From contig NZ_JANQBQ010000001.1 of NCBI RefSeq assembly GCF_024723825.1, positions 1,240,001 to 1,304,000 on the forward strand: DNA of 64,000 nt. The letters run 5' to 3'. The notes below the pieces were generated by a model. That model had not been told where the DNA came from and ran no database searches. It saw only the letters and a list, made by a program, of their open reading frames with translations. Both the position numbers and the translations under genes were made by a program. Below, in pieces: positions 1-10,798 of this stretch. Each line of letters starts with the position of its first letter. The stretch's first letter is position 1. Origin of the DNA: Romboutsia lituseburensis (GTDB taxonomy: Bacteria > Bacillota > Clostridia > Peptostreptococcales > Peptostreptococcaceae).

Positions 1-212
<212 letters not shown>

Positions 213-226
213 TTAAAAATAAATAA

Positions 227-1879
<1,653 letters not shown>

Positions 1880-1911
1880 CTATTTATATTTCTATATAAT
1901 TAAAATCATTT

Positions 1912-1960
1912 TGATATCGTTTTCAAGCTTAATTATATCTATTTGTGCATACGGTTGCAA
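1912..1960 (-). promoter_or_regulatory. Promoter with cre operator for the glucosidase operon
   Basis: On the minus strand TTGCAA (1960-1955), 17 bp, TATAAT (1937-1932) makes a good sigma-A promoter. The sequence TGAAAACGATATCA at 1925-1912 matches the cre consensus TGWAANCGNTNWCA at every position and falls at about the transcription start, where CcpA blocks transcription. A second imperfect palindrome, TGCATACGGTTGCA at 1946-1959, overlaps the -35 and has the central CG typical of LacI-family operators, so a dedicated sugar repressor may also bind. Confidence 0.8.
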
Positions 1961-1980
1961 TAACTAATTAAAATAAAAAT

Positions 1981-2029
1981 AGAATGTCTTAGCAACTAAG
2001 TAATCTTACTTAGTCGTTTTAGACATTCT
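1981..2029 (-). terminator. Intrinsic terminator after the YfcC-type carrier gene
   Basis: The arms AGAATGTCT and AGACATTCT enclose a second pairing, CTAAGTAA with TTACTTAG. On the minus strand a T-rich tract (ATTTTTATTTT) follows. It lies just past the stop of the carrier gene and insulates the glucosidase promoter. Confidence 0.85.
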
Positions 2030-2035
2030 ATTTTA

Positions 2036-3469
2036 CTATTTTATAATCATCATAGCAATTGATAATATAACAACTGATGATGCAAATATACTTAATACAA
2101 CTTTAGTCGCAAATTTTACCCATGTTCCATAGTCAACTTTTGCTATAGCAAGTCCACCCATTACAACGCCAGATGTAGGTGTTATAAGATTTACTAATCC
2201 ACATCCTGCGCCTAATAAAGATATAACTATCTCTGGCGCAAACCCTAAACTTTGAGCTAATGGTCCAAATATAGGTATAGATACACTAGCCAATCCAGAT
2301 GTTGATGGTATTAAGAATGATAAGCCAATATATATTAAAAACGCAACATTAGTAAATAATATTGGAGACATTCCGCTTAAAGCACTAGAGGCATTTTGTA
2401 GTACATATGCATCTAAGCCTGTATTTCCCATTATAACAGATACTCCTCTTGAAATACCTATTATAAGTGCAACTCCTACCATTTCCGAAGCACCTTCTAT
2501 TATATATGAAACTATATCTTTTTCTCTAAATCCATATACAGCACCTATTATTACAGCCATCAATACAAACCACATAGCTAACTCAGAAAACCACCAATTT
2601 CCTAGCGAACTTCCTGTTAAAAATGCTGTATGCTCGAATATATTTATTCCAAATCTTTCCCATGGTATAACACCAAGTATCATTACTATAAAAGATAAAG
2701 CAAATAAAGCCATTACTATTTTCCTTTTTGGAGTAAACTCTAATACATCTTCTTTCCCCTCTAAGAATGCTTTTTTAGCTTGATCCATTTCATGTTCAGA
2801 CAATAATGAGCTTTCTTTATTTTTCTTAACTTTTTTAGCATAGCTCATAACAAAGAATATAGATATTGAAAGTGATGATAGCCACAATGCCACTCCAATT
2901 CCAATAACTGTAGCTTGATTAGCTACAACTCCAACTGATTTTAACGAATCTATACTAGTTGCTACTAGGAATGGGTTTACTGTAGAACCTAACACTCCTA
3001 CTCCAGCACCTAAAAGTATAGTTGCTACGGCTGTTAATGAATCAAATCCTGCAGCCATCATTGTTGCTGTTACTAATGCATAAAATGCTAAAGTTTCCTC
3101 TGACATCCCATAACTTGTTCCACCTAATGAAAATATAAACATAAGTATTGGTATTAAAAAAAGCTCTTTCCCATTGAGTTTTTTTACTACTGAACCTATA
3201 CCTGCATCAAGTGCTCCAGTTTTAGTTACTACCCCCAAAAAACCACCCATTAATAGAACATATAAAGATATGTCTATAGAATTTTTTAATCCTTGTATGG
3301 GAGCCATGATAACATCTGCTACAGATGCATTTTTCACTTCTGGTATAAACTGCGTTATCATTGCAATTACAACTGTTATACAAAACAATATAGTATACGC
3401 TGTTGGTAACCTAAACTCCTTTTTCTGCTTTGCTTCATTATTAGATTGATTGTCTAATGTATACTGCAT
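2036..3469 (-). CDS. YfcC family / C4-dicarboxylate anaerobic carrier-type membrane transporter
   Basis: A polytopic membrane protein of 477 residues with about 12 hydrophobic segments, in the DcuC/YfcC family (ArsB/IT-type fold). A longer reading frame runs to 3559, but I place the start at 3469 because AGAGGCG sits just before that ATG and the upstream 30 residues look non-coding. The family hallmarks FRLPTAYTILF at the N-terminus, the Gly-rich LLMGGFLGVVTKTGALDAG and the late motif FLIPSTSGLASVSIPIFGPL are present. Members are thought to exchange dicarboxylates or basic amino acids; the substrate here is unknown. It appears monocistronic with its own terminator. Confidence 0.85.
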   Translation of the reverse strand: MQYTLDNQSNNEAKQKKEFRLPTAYTILFCITVVIAMITQFIPEVKNASVADVIMAPIQGLKNSIDISLYVLLMGGFLGVVTKTGALDAGIGSVVKKLNGKELFLIPILMFIFSLGGTSYGMSEETLAFYALVTATMMAAGFDSLTAVATILLGAGVGVLGSTVNPFLVATSIDSLKSVGVVANQATVIGIGVALWLSSLSISIFFVMSYAKKVKKNKESSLLSEHEMDQAKKAFLEGKEDVLEFTPKRKIVMALFALSFIVMILGVIPWERFGINIFEHTAFLTGSSLGNWWFSELAMWFVLMAVIIGAVYGFREKDIVSYIIEGASEMVGVALIIGISRGVSVIMGNTGLDAYVLQNASSALSGMSPILFTNVAFLIYIGLSFLIPSTSGLASVSIPIFGPLAQSLGFAPEIVISLLGAGCGLVNLITPTSGVVMGGLAIAKVDYGTWVKFATKVVLSIFASSVVILSIAMMIIK

Positions 3470-3638
3470 TTTTATCGCCTCTTTTTTCCGTAAATATAAA
3501 ATTCTTCTTAAAATATTTATACCATATAATTGATTTTTTTTAAATGGTAATTTCGACAAAGTTTCTATTTTTTTACCATATTCATTTTCTTTCTTTTATT
3601 TTTTACAATTTATGCCTTTTTTCCTTTATTTTTTTATT

Positions 3639-3679
3639 AAAAAAGCTGAAACAATTATTAAAATTGTCTCAGCTTTTTT
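3639..3679 (-). terminator. Intrinsic terminator after the AI-2E family transporter
   Basis: The arms GCTGA-ACAATT and AATTGT-TCAGC surround a short ATTAAA loop, flanked by A and T runs, so it can work in both directions. It abuts the stop codon of the minus-strand transporter gene. Confidence 0.88.
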
Positions 3680-4851
3680 TAATTTTGGTTTATATAATCT
3701 TGCGTTTCTTCAGGTAATCCTTTTTTATTTAATTTAGCTTCTATTATATCTTTTATAATAGAGTAAATTATAGCAAATAAAGGAACACCTATAATCATAC
3801 CTACTAATCCTAGTAACTTTCCAGCTACTAATAGTGAGAATAAAATCCAAAATGCAGATATACCAATAGAATCCCCTAATATTTTAGGCCCTATTATATT
3901 TCCATCTAATTGTTGTATTACAACTATTATAAGTAAAAACCATAATGCCTTTATAGGAGACACAAACATTATTATTATAAATGATGGTATAGCTCCAAAG
4001 AATGGCCCAAAAAATGGTATTATATTAGTTATACCGATTATAACTGATATAAGTATTGTGTATGGCATTTTAAATATTGTTAAAATAACAAACGTTAAAA
4101 CACCTATTATAGCAGAATCTATAATTTTACCACTTAAAAATTTACCAAAAGTATCGTTTGTTCTATGAGCTAATTCAACTGCAACATTTGCATGTTCATT
4201 AGAGAATATAGCATAAGTTATTTTTTTGCTTAATGCACAAAAATTCTCCTTATCTATTAATAAATAAATTGAAATTATTATTCCTAAAATAATATTCCAT
4301 ATGCTTGATAAGATTACCCTAACAGCTTCTCCTAATACTGGTAGTAGATTTGTTATTATACTAATAGTGTAATTAACAAAGTCATTCCACTTATCCATAG
4401 CTAGCCCTACATATTCACTCTCTAGATTAATCTTTGCACTAATTTCTTCTATCAATTTAGTTACATTAGTTACGTATGTAGGAACATCGTTCACTAGTCC
4501 TGCTATACTATCTACCACTTGCGGTAATACAAATTTCGTAAATAGATAAAGTATTATAAATGCAGTTATATATGTAAGTAAAATAGCAATTCCTCTTTTT
4601 CCTTTTTTCTTAATATTCTTTATTGAATCAAAAACTAAAACTCTTTCTTCATAAAAAGCTAATATAAAGTTTAACAGATATGCTATTACAAACCCTATTA
4701 TAAATGGCTGCAAAGTTGAAACTATCCATCCTAATGTACTTGTAAATTCATCCATTTTATTTAATATACTAAAAAATGTTATGCTTGCACATATTACTAA
4801 AAATGAATATACAGATATTGTTGTATATTTTTTATTCCAATCAATCTTCAT
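3679..4851 (-). CDS. AI-2E family transporter (PerM/YtvI-like permease)
   Basis: A membrane protein of 390 residues with paired N-terminal helices, a cytoplasmic or extracellular middle region (about residues 110-200) and a C-terminal helix cluster. Motifs include GFVIAYLLNFIL near the start, the IIPFFGPFFGAIP signature in the middle and GPKILGDSIGISAFWILFSLLV near the end, all typical of the PF01594 family. Family members have been linked to AI-2 export or sodium/proton exchange, but most clostridial copies have no tested substrate. AGAGGGAGGAAAC precedes the ATG. It stands alone between two terminators. Confidence 0.88.
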   Translation of the reverse strand: MKIDWNKKYTTISVYSFLVICASITFFSILNKMDEFTSTLGWIVSTLQPFIIGFVIAYLLNFILAFYEERVLVFDSIKNIKKKGKRGIAILLTYITAFIILYLFTKFVLPQVVDSIAGLVNDVPTYVTNVTKLIEEISAKINLESEYVGLAMDKWNDFVNYTISIITNLLPVLGEAVRVILSSIWNIILGIIISIYLLIDKENFCALSKKITYAIFSNEHANVAVELAHRTNDTFGKFLSGKIIDSAIIGVLTFVILTIFKMPYTILISVIIGITNIIPFFGPFFGAIPSFIIIMFVSPIKALWFLLIIVVIQQLDGNIIGPKILGDSIGISAFWILFSLLVAGKLLGLVGMIIGVPLFAIIYSIIKDIIEAKLNKKGLPEETQDYINQN

Positions 4852-5050
4852 GTTTCCTCCCTCTTTTTTTAATACTACTTTTAATTATACCCTATTACTT
4901 CATTTTAATATCATTTATTTAAATTTCATTTATTTCTATAGGGTATTTGTACAAGTAATATATCATATATATATATAATTGTCATTACTTTTAGCATTCA
5001 CATTGTTGAATTTTTATTCATATACAATACATTATAAAATTAATAAAAAA

Positions 5051-5073
5051 ATACCTTAAATATTTTAAGGTAT
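5051..5073 (-). terminator. Intrinsic terminator after the orphan histidine kinase
   Basis: ATACCTTAAA and TTTAAGGTAT form a perfect 10-bp stem with a 3-nt loop, followed on the minus strand by a T-rich tract. It sits immediately downstream of the kinase stop. Confidence 0.85.
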
Positions 5074-5075
5074 TT

Positions 5076-7034
5076 TTACTTATCAATATCAGACATTTCT
5101 AATTTTACAACTTCTCTAAATGCCATATTTTTTATGCTTTTATCCTTAACTATTTTATCACAGTGTTTTATTGGTAGTATAACTTCAAAGGTACTCCCCT
5201 TATTTTCTTGACTATACACATTTATGTGCCCATTGTGTATTTTTATTATTTCATCCACTATACATAAGCCAACCCCACTTCCTTCGTTACTTCTTGATAA
5301 AGATGAATCTATTTGATAAAATCTATGAAAAATTTGTTCTATTTTATCTTTAGCCATACCTATACCATTATCTTTGATAGCTATGCTCACATTTTCTTTA
5401 TATTTTTTCATATATACTTCTATTTTTCCATTTTTATTAGTAAATTTTATAGCATTGGATAATAGATTTAAAATAGCTCGTTCTATTTTTTCTAAATCTA
5501 TACAAGTTATAATTTCTTCATCTTCTGTATCAAATATTAAATCTATATTTTTCTGATTTGCAAAATCTATACTTTCTTCAACAACTTCTTCAACTACATA
5601 AACAATATTTACTTCTTTAAATTTACACTCATATAAACTGGCTTCAAATTTTGATATATCGATCAAATTATTAATTAATCTTGTTAATCTATTTGAATTT
5701 TGATTTATTTTATTTATTTTTTCAAGCAAATAATCCTTATTAGTTTCATCTTGTTGCACTTTAATTTCTAACAGCTTACAAATACTTATTATAACGTTTA
5801 AAGGTGTCCTAAATTCATGACTCATATTTACAATAAAATCTGTTTTTAATTTTTCTCTTTCTTTTGCTAATACATATAATTTTTTATTCTGGCTACTTCT
5901 TTTCTTTTCAAGATATATTATAAACATAGTAGCAACAAATATAAATCCTACTATAAAAAGAATTATTGCTATTGCATTTTTATCTTTTTTAGGAATTAAT
6001 AATTCATGTTTTTTTCGATTTAAGATAATACTACCTTTAGGTATATTTTTTATTTCTATATCATAATTATATATTTCATTATAGTCAAATATATAACTTC
6101 CTTCCGGCTCATTTGTTAGAGAAATATTTTCAACACTTTCACCATCTAATATTCTTAATATCATTTTAGCACTAACAATACCATTTCGCTGCCCAATATC
6201 CATATATCCACCTATAATTCCTGACTTTGCATAATCTGCTCTATCTGTATATAATGGTGCATTTGATACTTCTTTTAAATTATTTACAAATATTTTAGGC
6301 CTTATATAGTTGTTTTCCTTATCCTTAAATACACCAGATATTATAATTGCTTCTTCCTTATCTAATGCTTTTACTTTCGATAATATTTCTTCTTCGTAAT
6401 TACTTTGTATAAAATTAATTTTTACATACTTTTCTAACAAATATGAACTATTTACTATATCATATTTTATTTTTTCATTATAAAATGTATTATCTAATAA
6501 AATATTTATATTCTGTATATCAGGTTGCAATTTAGTTATAATATCTATTATTTGCAATTTATTTTTTGAATCAATAAATCCTGTTATATATTTTTTTTCA
6601 TCTTTAGTTAAGTAGACCTCTTGGTTTACACCTATAAAAACTAAGGGCTTTTTATTAAAAATACTATGTTTATTAAAAATTTCTGGCTTTATAGCATCAT
6701 ATGATTCATCATCTACAGTGACAATTAAATCAATATTTATATCGCTATATTTAATTTTTAATAGCTCTCTAAATTTATCTATATATTCCTCATCACTTCT
6801 TTTCTTACTATCTAGGTATTCAATATTTAAATTTATATCATATTTACCATTTTTTTTAAGCTCATCTTGAATACCTTTTAAGACCGAAAGTTCCCATAAA
6901 TTTTTGCTATCATATGAGTTTATAATAAGGATATTCTTATTTTCAGCTTTATAATCCTCTTTCGCTAAAATATCTATCTTAAAACCTATTGAAATAAATA
7001 AAATCATCACAATTAGTATCCTTGTTTTATTCAT
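5076..7034 (-). CDS. Orphan sensor histidine kinase with extracytoplasmic solute-binding (ABC_sub_bind-like) domain
   Basis: A 652-residue membrane kinase. Residues 1-25 form a signal/anchor helix. About 30-330 resemble the periplasmic ABC-type substrate-binding fold of the ABC_sub_bind family (ILIINSYDSKNLWE, LIVTVDDESYDAIKP, PLVFIGVNQ). A transmembrane helix near 353-373 (IAIILFIVGFIFVATMFIIY) precedes a HisKA domain with the phospho-acceptor motif SHEFRTPL and a HATPase domain with N-box NLLSNAIKFT, DNGIGM and GSGVGLCI. I infer that a small ligand is sensed outside and the signal passed in. No response regulator lies beside it and no C-terminal receiver is present, so the partner is elsewhere. 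The ligand is unknown. Confidence 0.88.
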   Translation of the reverse strand: MNKTRILIVMILFISIGFKIDILAKEDYKAENKNILIINSYDSKNLWELSVLKGIQDELKKNGKYDINLNIEYLDSKKRSDEEYIDKFRELLKIKYSDINIDLIVTVDDESYDAIKPEIFNKHSIFNKKPLVFIGVNQEVYLTKDEKKYITGFIDSKNKLQIIDIITKLQPDIQNINILLDNTFYNEKIKYDIVNSSYLLEKYVKINFIQSNYEEEILSKVKALDKEEAIIISGVFKDKENNYIRPKIFVNNLKEVSNAPLYTDRADYAKSGIIGGYMDIGQRNGIVSAKMILRILDGESVENISLTNEPEGSYIFDYNEIYNYDIEIKNIPKGSIILNRKKHELLIPKKDKNAIAIILFIVGFIFVATMFIIYLEKKRSSQNKKLYVLAKEREKLKTDFIVNMSHEFRTPLNVIISICKLLEIKVQQDETNKDYLLEKINKINQNSNRLTRLINNLIDISKFEASLYECKFKEVNIVYVVEEVVEESIDFANQKNIDLIFDTEDEEIITCIDLEKIERAILNLLSNAIKFTNKNGKIEVYMKKYKENVSIAIKDNGIGMAKDKIEQIFHRFYQIDSSLSRSNEGSGVGLCIVDEIIKIHNGHINVYSQENKGSTFEVILPIKHCDKIVKDKSIKNMAFREVVKLEMSDIDK

Positions 7035-7289
7035 TTGATGTCAAACGCTCCTTTGAATGTTTTTATATAAGTCTTAATTATATTAGATTACTTTTTATTA
7101 TCTACATCTATTTTATAAAAAATTCATATATCAATTCTAAATTAAAGCTATTTTACACTATATTAATTACAATTAACTTGAACGTTATAATTTATTTGCT
7201 ATTTAATGTCCCATTTTTAACATAAAAAGCATATATGTATATTACGTAGTAAAACTACAAATTAAAATATTTAACATGGAGTGTTGTAT

Positions 7290-8066
7290 ATGTATAAAGA
7301 CTATATAGGAAAAGACAACAATTGCAACAATGATTGCAAGAAGCCTTCTTATTGTAAGACTTCTATATGTTCTTCAAAATCTTGTTCTTGTGATGTAAAT
7401 CACAAAAAATCTACCAAAAAGAGTTGTAAGAATATGAATACAGGATCTTGTCCTGTTTTTGTATATCCTGTAGATTTAGCTGATTGTCAAATCTACAATA
7501 TCTTATGTAGCTGTATTGGAAAAGTAGTGGGGTTGAAATTAGAAAATAGTGAATGTATTTTAAGACTACGCATTTGCAAAGTTAATCATTGCGCTGTTAT
7601 GGGGAAAACTTCTTCTGGAAAAGGTCCTATTTATATCAAATTAAATACTATTCAGTATATTGATTTAGGTAAAGAAACTTATATAAATCCTTTATGCAAT
7701 GTAGGAAATTGTAATACTGCTGGTATACCTGGTCCTGCCGGTCCTAAAGGAGATAAAGGAGATGTAGGTCCTACTGGCTCTAAAGGTGATAAGGGAGATA
7801 TAGGCCCTATAGGTCCTCAAGGTCCTGCTGGCTCTAAAGGTGATAAGGGAGATATAGGCCCTATGGGTCCTCAAGGTCCTGCTGGAGCAGCAAGCTCTAA
7901 AGGTGAAAAAGGAGATAAAGGGGATGTAGGTCCTCAAGGCCCTGCTGGCCCTAAAGGTGATAAGGGCGATATGGGTCCTCAAGGTATTTGTGATTGTCCT
8001 ATTATTCCTGAACCTAAGGCAAAAGAAAAATATATACCACCTAAAAAAGTTCCTTATAAAAAGTAA
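7290..8066 (+). CDS. Collagen-like protein with Cys-rich N-terminal region (candidate spore-surface protein)
   Basis: A protein of 258 residues. A GTG at 7281 is in frame, but GGAGTG at 7278-7283 is placed as the ribosome site for the ATG at 7290. Residues 1-55 are rich in Cys and Lys. Residues 55-140 form an apparently folded region ([48 protein letters not shown]) that I do not recognise. About 145-235 are Gly-X-Y collagen-like triplets ([15 protein letters not shown]) with one interruption at GAASSKG, then a short Lys/Pro tail. Such Gly-X-Y proteins in spore formers often sit on the spore or exosporium surface; that location is an inference. No LPXTG anchor or signal peptide is visible. 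Confidence 0.82.
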   Translation: MYKDYIGKDNNCNNDCKKPSYCKTSICSSKSCSCDVNHKKSTKKSCKNMNTGSCPVFVYPVDLADCQIYNILCSCIGKVVGLKLENSECILRLRICKVNHCAVMGKTSSGKGPIYIKLNTIQYIDLGKETYINPLCNVGNCNTAGIPGPAGPKGDKGDVGPTGSKGDKGDIGPIGPQGPAGSKGDKGDIGPMGPQGPAGAASSKGEKGDKGDVGPQGPAGPKGDKGDMGPQGICDCPIIPEPKAKEKYIPPKKVPYKK

Positions 8067-8070
8067 AATA

Positions 8071-8100
8071 AAAAGAGAGACTTTAAAAAGTCTCTCTTTT
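8071..8100. terminator. Bidirectional terminator between the collagen-like gene and thiE
   Basis: AAAAGAGAGACTT and AAGTCTCTCTTTT form a 13-bp stem around TAAA with T runs on both strands. It ends both the plus-strand collagen-like gene and the minus-strand thiDE operon. Confidence 0.9.
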
Positions 8101-8729
8101 TATTTTACTGCTTCTACCCAATTTTTACTGGTAACATAAATGTCTCTTTCTTTAAGAATTGATGATACAACAGCATATCCATCACAATCAAGTTTTTTTA
8201 GATTTTCTAAATTATTTAGATTGATTCCACCTATTAAAACAATTGGTATATCTACTATTTTTTTTATTTCTCCTACAGTCTTATAAGAAACTGATTTTGC
8301 ATCTAATTTAGTTGATGTAGAGTACATAGCTCCAACACCAATATAATCAGCTCCATCCTGTTTTGCTTTTTTTGCTTCATTTAAATTTCTAGCAGAAACA
8401 CCTAATATTTTATTCTTCCCTATAATATTTCTTATAAATTTAGCATCTATATCACTTTGCCCAACATGCACACCATCAGCATCACAAATCATAGCAATAT
8501 CAACTCTATCATTTATGATAAATGGAATATTATATTTTCGTGTTATTTCTCTAAGTTTAAATGCTTTTTCTAAAAATTCTTTACCTGATGTATCTTTTTC
8601 TCTTAGCTGAACCATAGTAACTCCGCCTCTTATTGCATCTTCTATGCATCTATAAAAGTCTCTATCCTCTAAAATATCATTATCTGTTACTAAATATAAC
8701 TTTAATTTGTTTCTTATAGCATTTTTCAT
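8100..8729 (-). CDS. thiE: Thiamine-phosphate synthase ThiE
   Basis: A cytoplasmic TIM-barrel enzyme of 209 residues, normal family length, that joins HMP-pyrophosphate and thiazole phosphate to make thiamine monophosphate. Signature elements are YLVTD at the start, VTMVQLREKD (the RxK/RE pyrophosphate-binding element), INDRVDIAMICDADGVHVGQSD, YIGVGAMYSTSTK and IPIVLIGGIN. The gene starts 6 bp after the thiD stop and has no clear ribosome site of its own, which suggests translational coupling. No thiazole or HMP synthesis genes are nearby, so the pair probably completes a salvage route. Confidence 0.95.
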   Translation of the reverse strand: MKNAIRNKLKLYLVTDNDILEDRDFYRCIEDAIRGGVTMVQLREKDTSGKEFLEKAFKLREITRKYNIPFIINDRVDIAMICDADGVHVGQSDIDAKFIRNIIGKNKILGVSARNLNEAKKAKQDGADYIGVGAMYSTSTKLDAKSVSYKTVGEIKKIVDIPIVLIGGINLNNLENLKKLDCDGYAVVSSILKERDIYVTSKNWVEAVK

Positions 8730-8735
8730 AATTAT

Positions 8736-9575
8736 TTATTCAGCTAGTACTAACTGTTTTTCCTCCTTTTTGTCATTTTTTAGGTCTAATTTATAAAAAT
8801 GATGTACTGGCCCAACGCCATGACCTATATCAAAGCTATTTTCAATAGCATTTGTTATATATTCTTTGCTTAACTTTACAGCCTCTTTAATATCATATCC
8901 TAACGCTAAGTGTGATGCTATAGCTGACGATATTGTACATCCAGTTCCATGAGTATTTTTTCTATTTAATCTTTTGCTTTTAAATATTTCAAATGTTTCT
9001 TTTCCAATTAGCAAGTCTATTGCATCTCCTTCTAAATGTCCGCCTTTCATCAATACATATTTAGGACCCATACTTAGTATTTCATTTCCTACTACCTTCA
9101 TATCTTCTACTGTTTTTATTTTAATTCCTGTTATTTCTTCAGCTTCTGGAATATTCGGTGTTACTATATATGCCATTGGTATTAAATATTTTATTAAATT
9201 AGCCTTAGCTTCTGGTCTTAATAAACTATACCCACTCTTAGATATCATGACTGGATCTACTACTAAATTTTCTACATTATACTTTTTTAAAGTATTAGCT
9301 ATCTCAAGTATGATTTCAGGACTGGATACCATCCCAATTTTTGTCGACTTAGGTTTTATATCTTCAAATACTACCTCTATTTGTTTTTTTATAATATTTT
9401 GGCTTAATTCTTCTACATCAAATACACCTTGTGTATTCTGTGCTGTTACAGCAGTTATCACACTCATTCCATATGTTCCTATTGCACTAAATGTTTTTAA
9501 ATCAGCTTGAATACCTGCGCCCCCACTTGAATCGGAACCTGCTATTGTTAATGTAGGTATTTTATAATTTTTCAT
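8736..9575 (-). CDS. thiD: Hydroxymethylpyrimidine/phosphomethylpyrimidine kinase ThiD
   Basis: A cytoplasmic ribokinase-family kinase of 279 residues that phosphorylates HMP and HMP-phosphate for thiamine synthesis. Signatures are TIAGSDSSGGAGIQADLKTF at the start, VDPVMISKSGYSLL in the middle, and the anion-hole/catalytic motif NTHGTGCTISSAIA near residue 210. AAGGGGG precedes the ATG by 6 nt. It is the first gene of a thiD-thiE operon whose leader holds a TPP riboswitch and terminator, so it is shut off when thiamine pyrophosphate is abundant. A charged C-terminal tail (KNDKKEEKQ) follows the core. Confidence 0.96.
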   Translation of the reverse strand: MKNYKIPTLTIAGSDSSGGAGIQADLKTFSAIGTYGMSVITAVTAQNTQGVFDVEELSQNIIKKQIEVVFEDIKPKSTKIGMVSSPEIILEIANTLKKYNVENLVVDPVMISKSGYSLLRPEAKANLIKYLIPMAYIVTPNIPEAEEITGIKIKTVEDMKVVGNEILSMGPKYVLMKGGHLEGDAIDLLIGKETFEIFKSKRLNRKNTHGTGCTISSAIASHLALGYDIKEAVKLSKEYITNAIENSFDIGHGVGPVHHFYKLDLKNDKKEEKQLVLAE

Positions 9576-9627
9576 ATTTATCCCCCTTATCTTTAGTAAA
9601 AATTTATAGTATTATTTTATAAAATAA

Positions 9628-9656
9628 AAAGCTATACCTAGATTAGGTATAGCTTT
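9628..9656 (-). terminator. Attenuator terminator controlled by the TPP riboswitch
   Basis: AAAGCTATACCTA pairs with TAGGTATAGCTTT across GAT, and the minus strand continues TTTTTATTTT. It lies between the TPP aptamer and thiD, so it is the likely expression platform. Confidence 0.88.
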
Positions 9657-9689
9657 AATACACTTGTTTAAATATTGTAATATTTAGAG

Positions 9690-9780
9690 TTATGTACAAG
9701 CTTTCCTACGCTGGCATTACCCAGATCAGGTATAAGGGTCAGTTTATACTTCTCAGCCTAAAGGCTCCCCTAGCTATATT
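9690..9780 (-). promoter_or_regulatory. TPP (THI-box) riboswitch
   Basis: On the minus strand the leader reads AGCTAGGGGAGCC, GCTGAGA, ACCCTTATACCTGATCTGGG and TAATGCCAGCGTAGGAAAGCT. These are the conserved P1, P2/P3 (CUGAGA, the TPP pyrimidine pocket) and P4/P5 elements of the TPP aptamer in the right order. AGCT at each end (9772-9775 and 9699-9702) closes P1. It precedes a terminator and then thiD, as expected for transcription attenuation. Confidence 0.96.
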
Positions 9781-9800
9781 TATTATTTATTTACAATTTA

Positions 9801-9828
9801 ATTATAGTATTTTTACTATAATTGTCAA
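9801..9828 (-). promoter_or_regulatory. Promoter of the thiDE leader
   Basis: On the minus strand TTGACA (9828-9823), 16 bp, TATAAT (9806-9801) is a near-consensus sigma-A promoter about 25 bp ahead of the TPP aptamer. The spacer holds an inverted repeat, ATTATAGTA with TACTATAAT, of unknown meaning. Confidence 0.8.
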
Positions 9829-9857
9829 TTAATTATTATTTTTTAATTTTCTGTTTA

Positions 9858-10166
9858 TTATTTTAATTCTTCGATTTTTCCTAGGCTATAATATAATTTA
9901 TTTTCAAGTTCTTGTATAAATTCATTTCCATTTTCTATAATCCACAGCTTTTTAATTCGAGAGCATCTCTTTATATAACTTTCTAATTTCATAGCTTTAC
10001 TTCTACTGTCACTTATAAAAAATATTTCTAAATTTCTATAGCCTCTAACCCTAGTATATTTTGAATTTATTCCTCTTTCATGTTCTTTCATCCTTCTTTT
10101 TATATCGGTTGTATATCCGGTATAAAGAGAATTATCCATACACCTAATTATATATGTAAAATGCAT
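9858..10166 (-). CDS. GIY-YIG nuclease-fold protein (UPF0213/YhbQ-like)
   Basis: A small protein of 102 residues with a single GIY-YIG domain: YIIRCMDNSLYTGYT supplies the paired Tyr motif, followed by DIKRRMKEHERG with the conserved Arg and the YTRVRG segment. I choose the ATG at 10166 rather than 10178 because TGAGGT lies 5 nt before it. The family (YhbQ, YazA) has a nuclease fold, but its role in housekeeping bacteria is not settled, with DNA repair proposed. It stands alone between the cys operon and the thi promoter; its expected catalytic Glu may lie in KLESYIKR. Confidence 0.88.
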   Translation of the reverse strand: MHFTYIIRCMDNSLYTGYTTDIKRRMKEHERGINSKYTRVRGYRNLEIFFISDSRSKAMKLESYIKRCSRIKKLWIIENGNEFIQELENKLYYSLGKIEELK

Positions 10167-10232
10167 ATTGTACCTCATTTATTTTTTTATAATAAAAAAT
10201 GATACTATAATATGCACTTTTATTCAATGAAT

Positions 10233-10787
10233 TTATTTAGTTTCTTTAATCAAATCTCTTTCGTTTTTTTGACCTCTCATTCTAACTATATTAGCAGCTA
10301 CACCAACCACTGTTGCTCCGTCAGGCACATCTTTTAAAACCACTGCATTTGCTCCTATCTTAGAGTTAGAGCCTATATTTATAGGTCCTAATACTTTTGC
10401 ACCTGCACCAATTATAACATCATCTCCAACCGTTGGGTGCCTTTTTCCTGTATCTTTACCTGTTCCACCTAATGTAGTTCCATGATATATAGTTACTCTA
10501 TTTCCAACTTCTGCAGTTTCTCCTATTACAACTCCCATTCCATGATCAATTAAAATACTATCTCCTAATGTAGCTCCTGGGTGAATTTCTATCCCTGTTA
10601 AAAATCTAGCTATTTGAGATAATAATCTGGCTGCAAAAAATAATTTATGCTTATATAAAAAATGAGTAAATATATGAACTAACCTAGCATGTATAGATGG
10701 ATAAAGTAAAAAAACCTCTATTTTACTTCTTGCTGCAGGGTCATTTTCCATAATATACTCTATGTCTTTATTTATTTTTTTTAACAC
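10233..10787 (-). CDS. cysE: Serine O-acetyltransferase CysE
   Basis: A cytoplasmic left-handed beta-helix (hexapeptide-repeat) acyltransferase of 184 residues that acetylates L-serine to O-acetylserine, the substrate of CysK. The N-terminal helical part is short, as in the 180-220 residue Firmicute form. [40 protein letters not shown] and [20 protein letters not shown] carry the catalytic His/Asp and repeats. I start it at a GTG (10787) because GAGGTGA ends 6 nt upstream; that ribosome site overlaps the cysK stop. The 11-bp gap shows a cysK-cysE operon. Confidence 0.95.
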   Translation of the reverse strand: MLKKINKDIEYIMENDPAARSKIEVFLLYPSIHARLVHIFTHFLYKHKLFFAARLLSQIARFLTGIEIHPGATLGDSILIDHGMGVVIGETAEVGNRVTIYHGTTLGGTGKDTGKRHPTVGDDVIIGAGAKVLGPINIGSNSKIGANAVVLKDVPDGATVVGVAANIVRMRGQKNERDLIKETK

Positions 10788-10798
10788 TTGTATCACCT

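Noticed and set aside
7022-7225. Plus-strand 67-codon frame upstream of the collagen-like gene
   Set aside because: Hydrophobic, AT-driven, no ribosome site, overlaps the kinase start and promoter region.
7692-7982. Arg/Thr-rich minus-strand frame and repeated DNA that could suggest a short array
   Set aside because: Both arise from the Gly-X-Y codon repeats of the collagen-like gene; there are no unique spacers as in a CRISPR array.
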